Of a stretch of 5,411 nucleotides of DNA, positions 1 through 5,411 are shown piece after piece (position 1 is the first letter of the stretch; each line of letters opens with the position of its first letter). The position numbers and the translations under genes are program-made. Origin of the DNA: an uncultured Saprospiraceae bacterium (GTDB taxonomy: Bacteria; Bacteroidota; Bacteroidia; Chitinophagales; Saprospiraceae); assembly GCA_937864255.1 (NCBI GenBank), contig CALMIT010000477.1:1-5411 (forward strand). Reading direction: 5' to 3'. The notes under the pieces are model-generated. The model did no database searches and was not told where the DNA came from. It saw only the letters and a program-made list of their open reading frames with translations.

Positions 1-1202
1 CCGTCGCCGGTAGTCCACTGGTAAACTTGATTGGTGTCATAATTCAAAAACACCTCGATGGGCACGCAAGACACATTGCACAAAATAGAATCCGTGTGAA
101 GACTATCAAGTACAATGCTGTCTTCTATTTCCAAATGAATCATCAGTGTAGTGTCGCAGGCAGTGCCGTCGTAATTTAAAAGCGTGAGCGTGTAGTCGCC
201 CGGGGCGGCGTACTCGGTATTTCTAAAATAAAACTTGCCGCCGCTGCATATTTTTTCAGAAATGACGACCGGCGGAATTTGAACGGATTCGATTTGATAA
301 CAAACCACGCTGTCGCAGCCGATTGAAGAAGTCAGAGTCACGCAATATTGTCCGGGCGCGCTGATATCGCCGGCACAAACCGGCGTCTGGCAATATTCAG
401 ATTCCTGGATGGGAAAATTTTCGGGACAAAAAGCGAGCGGAGGTAAAAATGTGGTATCTCGCGGCGTGACCACTTGAATCGTCCGCGTTTTTCGCATTCC
501 GAAAGTTCCGCAAAGACCATTGCCGACAGGCGTCATACCGATTTGTCCGCCGCCATTATTTTGCCATTCAATGCAGACCTCCTGACCGAAATTCGGGCCG
601 ACAAAACGGCCGTTCGGCGAAACCGTCCACAGATAATTGATCACATTCGTGGAAGTCGGCACGGCGCGGTAACAGACCGTGCTACCGGGGCAAGCCTGCG
701 GATGGGAAGGTAAAATTTCGGCGGAAGGCAAAGGCTCGTAACTGTTTCCCCGCACGGTCAGTTCAAATTCACAAATACCGTTGCTGCGCCCGTCCACCAC
801 TATCGAATACGCTCCTCCCGGCGAGAGATTATCCAAAACCATCGTTTCTTTTTGAAAAGGAAAAGGCGCTGAAAGGCAGTCGCTCACCAGATTGCGCTGG
901 TTGTCATAAACGGCTAATTCCACGCCGGTTCCGCCGAAGCAGTCCGTCGTTTCCAATTCGATAATCAATTGATTTCCAATGGGTGAAACCAAAAACCATT
1001 GGCTGTTATTCACCACGCCGCAGGGAAAAAAATAAGCCGCCGCATCGGGCGTATAAGCCTGCGTAGAACCTGTGACGAAATCTCCGCATAAAAAATTGCC
1101 GGGCGGCTCATCTGAGCCTCTTTGCGGGAAGTTTTGAGCAAAAGATTTTGATTGAAATAAAAAGCTGAAAGAGAGAAAAAATAGTAGAAGGCAATTTTTC
1201 AT
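1..1202 (-). CDS. Secreted Cys-rich multidomain surface protein (PPC-like, PKD-like, CD-S/T repeats), 3'-truncated by window edge
   Basis: The frame is open for 400 codons from an ATG to the left edge of the window, with no stop, so the C-terminus is missing. Residues 1-22 form a Sec signal peptide: MKNC, then a Leu/Phe-rich core, with probable cleavage after SFA22 before QNF. Residues about 60-151 resemble a bacterial pre-peptidase C-terminal (PPC)-like beta-sandwich, with SPIGNQLIIELE, a Cys-Phe-Gly-Gly turn and YSIVVDG. Residues about 160-245 look PKD/Ig-like (CPGSTVCYRA, NYLWTVSPNG, EVCIEW). From about 255 onward there are two related units of about 52 residues with APGxY and GCDS or ACDT motifs. 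At least 17 Cys residues suggest disulfides outside the cytoplasm. In Bacteroidota this architecture is typical of large cell-surface or type IX-secreted proteins, often with a C-terminal sorting domain, which cannot be seen here. No catalytic domain is visible, so function is unknown; adhesion or matrix roles are only guesses. The gene is divergent from the GH97 gene. The start is firm because the signal peptide begins there. Confidence 0.85.
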   Translation of the reverse strand, partial: MKNCLLLFFLSFSFLFQSKSFAQNFPQRGSDEPPGNFLCGDFVTGSTQAYTPDAAAYFFPCGVVNNSQWFLVSPIGNQLIIELETTDCFGGTGVELAVYDNQRNLVSDCLSAPFPFQKETMVLDNLSPGGAYSIVVDGRSNGICEFELTVRGNSYEPLPSAEILPSHPQACPGSTVCYRAVPTSTNVINYLWTVSPNGRFVGPNFGQEVCIEWQNNGGGQIGMTPVGNGLCGTFGMRKTRTIQVVTPRDTTFLPPLAFCPENFPIQESEYCQTPVCAGDISAPGQYCVTLTSSIGCDSVVCYQIESVQIPPVVISEKICSGGKFYFRNTEYAAPGDYTLTLLNYDGTACDTTLMIHLEIEDSIVLDSLHTDSILCNVSCVPIEVFLNYDTNQVYQWTTGD

Positions 1203-1224
1203 AAAAATAAATTTTGATTTAGGG

Positions 1225-1238
1225 GATTTGCAAATCTA
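1225..1238 (-). promoter_or_regulatory. Candidate Bacteroidota -7 box overlapping a 12-bp palindrome
   Basis: On the minus strand TAGATTTG (1238 to 1231) matches the Bacteroidota -7 consensus TAnnTTTG exactly. It lies 28 nt upstream of the ATG of the secreted protein, a sensible distance for a short leader. I find no good TTG/TTTG -33 element at the usual 17-23 nt spacing, so the promoter call is tentative. The same bases form half of the perfect palindrome GATTTGCAAATC (1225-1236), which could be a repressor site or could arise by chance in an AT-rich spacer. Confidence 0.4.
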
Positions 1239-1286
1239 TGAAAGACAGCACAAAAATGCCGGACGAAAGCGTGAAGTGCCGGTTTT

Positions 1287-1294
1287 TAACTTTT
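1287..1294 (+). promoter_or_regulatory. Weak candidate -7 box for the GH97 gene
   Basis: TAACTTTT matches TAnnTTTG at seven of eight positions and lies 64 nt upstream of the GH97 start. No convincing -33 TTG is found at the expected spacing. It is listed only because no better plus-strand candidate is present in the divergent spacer. Confidence 0.2.
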
Positions 1295-1330
1295 TTCGCC
1301 TTTTCCAATTTCGTCTTTTCAGGATTCGGC

Positions 1331-1349
1331 GTGAAAAACCTATTTTCAC
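1331..1349. repeat. 7-bp perfect inverted repeat directly upstream of the GH97 start
   Basis: GTGAAAA, a 5-nt spacer (ACCTA), then TTTTCAC form a perfect inverted repeat ending 9 nt before the GH97 ATG. It sits where a leader would be bound by ribosomes, so as DNA it could be an operator and as RNA a weak hairpin near the start. The stem is AT-rich and short, and chance is a real alternative. Confidence 0.35.
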
Positions 1350-1358
1350 ACCAAAAAC

Positions 1359-3431
1359 ATGAAACCAGCTTCAGGCATTTTGCTGCTATTTTTTGCAATA
1401 CTACTCACCGGCTGCGCCGAAAAAAAATCAAGGGAATACAGCGCGGCATCTCCCGACGGGCAACTTACCGCTTCCGTTTTTTTGACACCGGAAGGCGTAC
1501 TCGCGTACGAACTCAAATTTGAAAATAACACGATCATAGACACTTCTTTGTTCGGATTTTCTTTTAAAAACGGCCCGGAATTAAAAGCGGGGCTGGAAAT
1601 AACGGGCGAAGAAAAATCCAATTTTTCGGAAACCTGGAAACCTGCCTGGGGACCCGACAGTGAAGTGAAAAATGAATACAATCAATTGAAAATCAATGTA
1701 AAAGAAAAAGCTGCGCCGGGGCGGATGTTCTCGGTGGTCTTCAAAGTTTTCAATGACGGGCTGGGTTTTCGATATGAATTTCCGCAGCAGGACGGCTGGC
1801 AGGAAGCATTGATAGACAATGAAATGACGGAGTTTCAACTCACCGGCGATCACTTTTGCTGGTGGGCGCCGGGCGACTGGGACATTTACGAACATTTGTA
1901 CACGGAGTCGCCCCTGAGCCAGATTGACTGCACACCAAAACTGAATCACCCGAACCTCGCGCAAACCTACATCCCCGATATATACGCGGTAAATACGCCG
2001 CTCACCATGAAAACCGCCGATGGCTTGTACCTGAGTTTTCACGAAGCGGCTTTGTATGATTATTCGGACATGACCCTGCACATTGATCGCGGAAACTACA
2101 AAATGACAAGCGCGCTGGTGGGCGGTCCAAACGAATATAAAGTAAAAAGAGCCTTGCCTTTCAACACGCCCTGGCGCACCATCCAGGTCGGCAAAACGGC
2201 GGGCGCTTTGATAGAATCACACCTGATCGAAAACCTCAACGAACCTTCCAAAATTGCCGAAACCGGCTGGATAAAACCTGCCAAATATGTGGGCATCTGG
2301 TGGGAAATGCACCTCAACAAAGCGACCTGGGGCATGGCGGGCGGCAAACACGGAGCCACAACCGCCAACGCAAAAAAATATATTGACTTCGCTGCCGCCA
2401 ACGGCATCGCCGGTTTGCTGGTGGAAGGCTGGAATACCGGCTGGGAGCAATGGCTGGGCGACGACCGCGAGGGCATTTTTGATTTTGTAACGCCCTACCC
2501 GGATTTTGACATCAAAGAAGTGGTGCGCTACGGAAAAGAAAAGGGCGTGGAACTGATCGGACACCACGAAACTTCTGCCGCCGTACTCACTTACGAGCGG
2601 CAAATGGATACAGCTTTTCAGTTTTATCACGACCTCGGCGTCAGCGCCGTCAAAACGGGTTACGTGGGCAAAATTTCGCCGAAAGGCGAGTACCATCACG
2701 GTCAGTGGATGGTCAATCATTATCAAAAAGTGGTCGAACTGGCAGCCAAATATCAGATCATGATTGACGCCCACGAGCCGATCAAAGACACCGGCATCCG
2801 CCGCACCTGGCCGAATTTCGTGAGCCGGGAAGGCGCGCGCGGGCAGGAATTCAATTGCTGGTCAAAGGAAGGCAGCAACTATACGAATCACGTTTTGATA
2901 GTGCCTTTCACGCGAGGGCTGGGCGGGCCGTTCGATTATACGCCCGGCGTTTTTAATATTACTTTGAAACCGTACAAGCCTGACAACCAGATACCGCACA
3001 CGCTGGCAAAAGAACTTTCGCTGTATGTGCTGATTTATTCGCCGGTGCAAATGGCCTGCGACCTGCCGGAATATTACGAGCAAAACATGGCGGCTTTTCA
3101 ATTTATCAAAGATGTGGCGGTGGAGTGGGGTTATTCCAAAAGGCTGGAAGGGGAGCCGGGGCAGGTTTTTAAGATGGGCAGAAAAGCAAAAGGCGCCGAC
3201 AGTTGGTTTGTCGGAGCGGCTACCAATGAGCAATCGCGCACGACAGAAGTCACGCTTGACTGGCTGCCGGAAGGAAAAGAATTTACCGCAAAAATCTACG
3301 CCGACGGCGCTGATGCGGATTGGAAAACCAACCCGACTTCGATAGTTATTTCTGAAAAAAAAGTGAAAAAGGGCGACACGATTCCGCTCACTTTAGCGTC
3401 GGGCGGCGGCGCTGCCATCAGTATTCAATAA
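1359..3431 (+). CDS. GH97 family alpha-glucosidase, SusB-type inverting, lipoprotein
   Basis: This 690-residue protein is a complete glycoside hydrolase of family 97, which removes alpha-linked glucose (inverting members) or galactose (retaining members) from oligosaccharide ends. Residues 1-19 are a lipoprotein signal with lipobox LTGC (Cys19), so it is membrane-anchored, probably facing the periplasm because no clear acidic surface-export signal follows the Cys. Regions are a GH97 N-terminal beta-sandwich (about 27-290), a catalytic TIM barrel (about 304-580, starting WIKPAKYVGIWWEM) and a C-terminal beta-sandwich (about 585-690). Glu404 in HHETSA, Glu473 in DAHE, Glu491 and Glu497 in REGARGQE have the same spacing as SusB Glu439, Glu508, Glu526 and Glu532 as I recall them: general base, base/calcium ligand, calcium ligand and general acid. 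Glu178 is a possible further calcium ligand. Gly434 in KTGYVG stands where retaining members carry the nucleophile Asp, which supports the inverting, alpha-glucoside-acting branch. SusB is slightly longer (about 738 residues). No SusC/SusD genes flank it within the window. The ATG is chosen because the lipoprotein signal starts there. Confidence 0.95.
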   Translation: MKPASGILLLFFAILLTGCAEKKSREYSAASPDGQLTASVFLTPEGVLAYELKFENNTIIDTSLFGFSFKNGPELKAGLEITGEEKSNFSETWKPAWGPDSEVKNEYNQLKINVKEKAAPGRMFSVVFKVFNDGLGFRYEFPQQDGWQEALIDNEMTEFQLTGDHFCWWAPGDWDIYEHLYTESPLSQIDCTPKLNHPNLAQTYIPDIYAVNTPLTMKTADGLYLSFHEAALYDYSDMTLHIDRGNYKMTSALVGGPNEYKVKRALPFNTPWRTIQVGKTAGALIESHLIENLNEPSKIAETGWIKPAKYVGIWWEMHLNKATWGMAGGKHGATTANAKKYIDFAAANGIAGLLVEGWNTGWEQWLGDDREGIFDFVTPYPDFDIKEVVRYGKEKGVELIGHHETSAAVLTYERQMDTAFQFYHDLGVSAVKTGYVGKISPKGEYHHGQWMVNHYQKVVELAAKYQIMIDAHEPIKDTGIRRTWPNFVSREGARGQEFNCWSKEGSNYTNHVLIVPFTRGLGGPFDYTPGVFNITLKPYKPDNQIPHTLAKELSLYVLIYSPVQMACDLPEYYEQNMAAFQFIKDVAVEWGYSKRLEGEPGQVFKMGRKAKGADSWFVGAATNEQSRTTEVTLDWLPEGKEFTAKIYADGADADWKTNPTSIVISEKKVKKGDTIPLTLASGGGAAISIQ

Positions 3432-3444
3432 GTGATTTTGATTT

Positions 3445-3496
3445 AATTCGGGATTTTAAAAACGTTTCCATTTTTAAAATCCCGAATTTTTCTTTT
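3445..3496 (+). terminator. Strong Rho-independent terminator after the GH97 gene
   Basis: A perfect 18-bp inverted repeat has arms at 3445-3462 and 3471-3488 and an 8-nt loop (CGTTTCCA). The plus-strand T-tract TTTTTCTTTT runs on from the right arm. The stem contains a CGGG/CCCG core with A/T-rich ends. It starts 13 nt after the GH97 stop codon and should separate that gene from the downstream lipoprotein/CHAT unit. The spacer to the next gene is otherwise AT-rich and without a gene. Confidence 0.9.
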
Positions 3497-3552
3497 CCAA
3501 AAACCTGAAAATCAAAACTTAACAAAATGGAAAAAGATTGGTACTTTTAATG

Positions 3553-3577
3553 GCCTTTTTTAAAGGCTATAGTTTTT
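3553..3577 (+). promoter_or_regulatory. Candidate promoter region for the propeller lipoprotein, with small inverted repeat
   Basis: TAGTTTTT (3570-3577) fits the TAnnTTTG -7 box except for its last base and lies 24 nt before the ATG, a typical leader length. Just upstream, GCCTTT-TTT-AAAGGC (3553-3567) is a perfect 6-bp inverted repeat. A -33 TTG at the normal distance is not evident; the nearest one (3538-3540) is too far. A promoter is expected here because a strong terminator lies upstream, but the exact site is uncertain. Confidence 0.3.
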
Positions 3578-3601
3578 ACACCCCGAAAAAAATTCTAAAC
3601 C

Positions 3602-4822
3602 ATGAAAAAATCTGTTTTACCAACCCAGCTTTTTTATACAATTTTTTCCCTGTTTTTTTTGGTTTCCTGCTCAAAATGCAAGAAAGACTGCGACGCCGTT
3701 TCGGCGAATTTCACGCAGGCTTTGCACCCCGCTTTTATGCTGCGACCGGGTGAAATTGATACGGTCGTGCTGTCCTCGGTTACCGACGACGCGGATATTT
3801 ACGAGTGGTTTTTCGGCAATAATCAGATGGATGGCGGCAATGCGTCCACTGCCCGCATCGTGATCATGAATCCGACTACCTCCGGTAATCTTACTTATGA
3901 AAATATAGTCGAACTCAACATCCAAAAAAACGATAATCAGTGCTCGCTGACCCAGGATGTTTTCTTTGAAGGCAAGCTCAGCGAATTGCGCGTGATGTCG
4001 TATTACGGCACCAATCAAAGCGGCGTTACCGCACTTTATTCGGTCGTTTTTGACGGTCAGAAAGTGAAAATAGACAAACCGTTTCCCGTAAAAATTCCGG
4101 AGGCTGCAAATGTTGCTTTCGGCGGCACGTTGGAAATAGACGAAGAAACGGGGCTGCTTTTCGGCGCGCCGATTGACGTGGTGGCGCGTTGTTTTCTAAA
4201 TTCCAGCAATTTTGCTTTGGTCACTTTTCCTTTCGACGCCACTATCACGAGTATGGTGCTGGATGTAGCCAATCAAAAAGTGTATTACCTGGCAAATAAT
4301 TTCAACCAGTTTTCAAACGTACAGGTACTCGATTTAAAAACCGACGAGCTTTCCGTTTTGAAAAACAGCACCTCGCCCGCCCAATCTACCAAACTGGCTT
4401 TGAGTAAAAATCTGCTGGTTTGGAACACGGACGCGATGGATGGAACTTTCAGCATTTACGACATTTCAAAACAAGACGTCGTTCAGACTGCGACCATCGG
4501 CATCATGCACCCGCAGTCGCCCATCGCAGTGGATAAGCGCAGCGGCGAGATTTATTTTTCGGACAAGGAGAGTAATATTTTTAAATTCGACCCGGCCAAG
4601 CCGGCCAATGCGCCGCAAAAAGTGATCAGCAAAGCGTCGAGCAAAGAACTTGGCGGACTGGACATTGACGAAAAAGCCGGCGAGATTATCTGGAGCGACC
4701 CTTCGAGCAAACTCGTCTGGCGTGCACCGCTGAGCAACCCGGCCAACAAAACCGTTTTGCTCGACAGCAACAAAGACAACATCCGCGTATCCGGCGTGAC
4801 GGTGGGAAATTTTTTCAAATAA
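3602..4822 (+). CDS. Lipoprotein with Ig/PKD-like domain and YWTD/NHL-like beta-propeller
   Basis: This 406-residue protein begins MKKS and has a hydrophobic core and lipobox LVSC (Cys23), so it is a predicted lipoprotein. Cys26 and Cys30 follow closely after the anchor Cys. Residues about 48-125 resemble a PKD/Ig-like domain (DADIYEWFFGN). Residues about 126-406 carry repeats spaced about 41-47 residues: LEIDEETGLLFG (177-188), LDVANQKVYYL (220-230), LALSKNLLVW (265-274), AVDKRSGEIYFSD (309-321) and LDIDEKAGEIIWSD (353-366). The last two match the xxDxxxGxIYWSD pattern of LDL-receptor YWTD or NHL propeller blades, so about six blades are likely. Such propellers bind proteins or glycans and are usually not enzymes; no catalytic residues are recognised and the ligand is unknown. 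The CHAT gene follows after 24 nt without a terminator, suggesting one transcript. The ATG is chosen because it starts the signal peptide; the upstream sequence is A-rich without a Shine-Dalgarno. Confidence 0.85.
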   Translation: MKKSVLPTQLFYTIFSLFFLVSCSKCKKDCDAVSANFTQALHPAFMLRPGEIDTVVLSSVTDDADIYEWFFGNNQMDGGNASTARIVIMNPTTSGNLTYENIVELNIQKNDNQCSLTQDVFFEGKLSELRVMSYYGTNQSGVTALYSVVFDGQKVKIDKPFPVKIPEAANVAFGGTLEIDEETGLLFGAPIDVVARCFLNSSNFALVTFPFDATITSMVLDVANQKVYYLANNFNQFSNVQVLDLKTDELSVLKNSTSPAQSTKLALSKNLLVWNTDAMDGTFSIYDISKQDVVQTATIGIMHPQSPIAVDKRSGEIYFSDKESNIFKFDPAKPANAPQKVISKASSKELGGLDIDEKAGEIIWSDPSSKLVWRAPLSNPANKTVLLDSNKDNIRVSGVTVGNFFK

Positions 4823-4849
4823 CCGCATTTTAAAAACAGAAAAAACTTG
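4823..4849 (+). promoter_or_regulatory. 24-nt junction and TTG initiation region of the CHAT gene
   Basis: The lipoprotein stop TAA and the TTG of the CHAT gene lie in the same frame, separated by eight sense codons. TTG is the only plausible initiator between that stop and the first conserved strand (KPVIILAFS); the first in-frame ATG is far downstream, past the catalytic Cys. No Shine-Dalgarno is present and the preceding bases are A-rich (ACAGAAAAAAC), which suits Bacteroidota initiation. No terminator or clear promoter is visible in the gap. Confidence 0.6.
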
Positions 4850-5411
4850 TCAAAACCGGTCATCATATTAGCCTTCAGCAACACGCGCGACGAATACCTG
4901 CCGCTCATCAACCGCGAGCGCAAAAACATCTATCGCACCTTGCGCAGGCACGATGACAACGGGCTGATCAAGGTCGAAAAATCGGAGCAAACCACCCTCG
5001 AAGACCTTTTTGAATCCATCAATCATTACTGCGATCAACTCGCCGTTTTTCATTACGGCGGCCATGCGGGAACCGCTTTTTTACAACTTGAAAATGCGCA
5101 GGCTGAAGCCGAAAAAGTGCGGGCAAAAGGAATCGCCGAAGCGCTCGGACAGGCAGAATCTTTGAAACTCGTTTTCCTGAACGGCTGCGCTACGGGCGGG
5201 CAGGTGAAAAGGCTTTTGGACGCCGGCGTGCCGGCAGTCATTGCCACCTCGGTATCGGTGCAGGACGAAATGGCAACCGAATTTGCGGAACAATTTTACC
5301 ACTCCCTCGCCAGCCACGTGACTATCCAAAAAGCCTTTGAATTTGCAAAAGCTTTTTTGGTTTCCCGCTACGATCTTTTTGACGAAATGGGCGTTCGGCG
5401 CGGCATCGAAG
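4847..5411 (+). CDS. CHAT-domain caspase-like protease, N-terminal part, truncated by window edge
   Basis: The frame stays open from a TTG for 188 codons to the right edge. It is recognised as a CHAT domain (caspase-HetF-associated with TPRs), a cysteine peptidase fold. The first strand is KPVIILAFSNTRDEYLPLI. The catalytic-His motif is FHYGGHAG with His73, and the catalytic-Cys motif is VFLNGCATGG with Cys114. The downstream sequence VPAVIATSVSVQDEMATEFA then FYHSLASHVTIQKAFEFAK is the usual family continuation, where the protein recruits helices after the active site. The dyad is intact, so it is probably an active protease. No signal peptide is present, so it acts in the cytoplasm. From family knowledge, Bacteroidota proteins with this start often continue into a STAND/NACHT-type NTPase, TPR or WD40 region and are suspected in defence or cell death; none of that lies inside this window. 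It probably shares a transcript with the propeller lipoprotein. Product identity is strong, the biological role is open. Confidence 0.88.
   Translation, partial: MSKPVIILAFSNTRDEYLPLINRERKNIYRTLRRHDDNGLIKVEKSEQTTLEDLFESINHYCDQLAVFHYGGHAGTAFLQLENAQAEAEKVRAKGIAEALGQAESLKLVFLNGCATGGQVKRLLDAGVPAVIATSVSVQDEMATEFAEQFYHSLASHVTIQKAFEFAKAFLVSRYDLFDEMGVRRGIE

Noticed and set aside
474..713. Plus-strand open frame antisense to the secreted protein gene
   Set aside because: The minus-strand frame has a signal peptide and domain-like repeats across the whole stretch; the plus-strand product has no motif.
1203..1358. Search for a CRISPR array, tRNA or riboswitch in the intergenic regions
   Set aside because: The two main spacers (156 and 170 bp) hold only short dyads, AT-rich sequence and a terminator; no regularly spaced repeats, cloverleaf or known aptamer pattern was seen.
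1238..1522. Open frame on the plus strand overlapping the start of the GH97 gene
   Set aside because: It overlaps the GH97 signal peptide region in another frame, its product is rich in Arg/Phe without domain features, and most of it is a shadow of a confidently identified gene.
2217..2774. 185-codon open frame on the minus strand inside the GH97 gene
   Set aside because: It lies wholly antisense to conserved catalytic codons, and its composition is that of a reverse-complement shadow with no recognisable motif.
3538..3753. Small open frame starting just before the propeller lipoprotein
   Set aside because: It overlaps the lipoprotein signal peptide in another frame, uses a TTG, and encodes nothing recognisable.
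4868..5329. Several minus-strand open frames across the CHAT region
   Set aside because: The plus strand there encodes clear CHAT motifs without interruption, so these are antisense shadows.

Overview
The window looks like chromosome of a Bacteroidota member, most likely a Saprospirales/Lewinellaceae-type marine, freshwater or sludge bacterium. Four observations support this. No Shine-Dalgarno sequence precedes any start, and upstream regions are A-rich instead. Candidate TAnnTTTG-type -7 boxes are present. Short signal peptides or lipoboxes follow an MK(K/N) start. One secreted protein is Cys-rich and carries PPC-like, PKD-like and 'CDS/CDT' repeat segments, typical of large surface proteins in this group. 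The placement is inference from style, not from a marker gene.

Layout. (1) The left edge to about 1.2 kb, minus strand, is the first 400 codons of a large secreted protein whose C-terminus lies outside the window. (2) A 156-bp divergent intergenic region holds a 12-bp palindrome overlapping a candidate promoter, and a 7-bp inverted repeat just before the next gene. (3) From 1359 to 3431 on the plus strand lies a complete lipoprotein glycoside hydrolase of family 97. Its active-site spacing matches SusB-type inverting alpha-glucosidases. (4) A perfect 18-bp-stem terminator closes that gene. (5) From 3602 to 4822 lies a lipoprotein with an Ig/PKD-like N-terminal domain and a YWTD/NHL-like beta-propeller. 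(6) After only 24 nt, in the same reading frame and starting at TTG, a caspase-like CHAT-domain gene begins and runs off the right edge.

How they work together. The GH97 enzyme appears to be a single-gene transcription unit, since no SusC/SusD partner lies within the window. The propeller lipoprotein and the CHAT gene are probably co-transcribed, but no functional link can be shown. The CHAT gene is the most interesting item. It keeps the His/Cys dyad motifs of CHAT peptidases, and in Bacteroidota this subfamily is often the N-terminal effector of larger STAND-NTPase or repeat proteins suspected in immunity or programmed cell death. The decisive part lies beyond the right edge.
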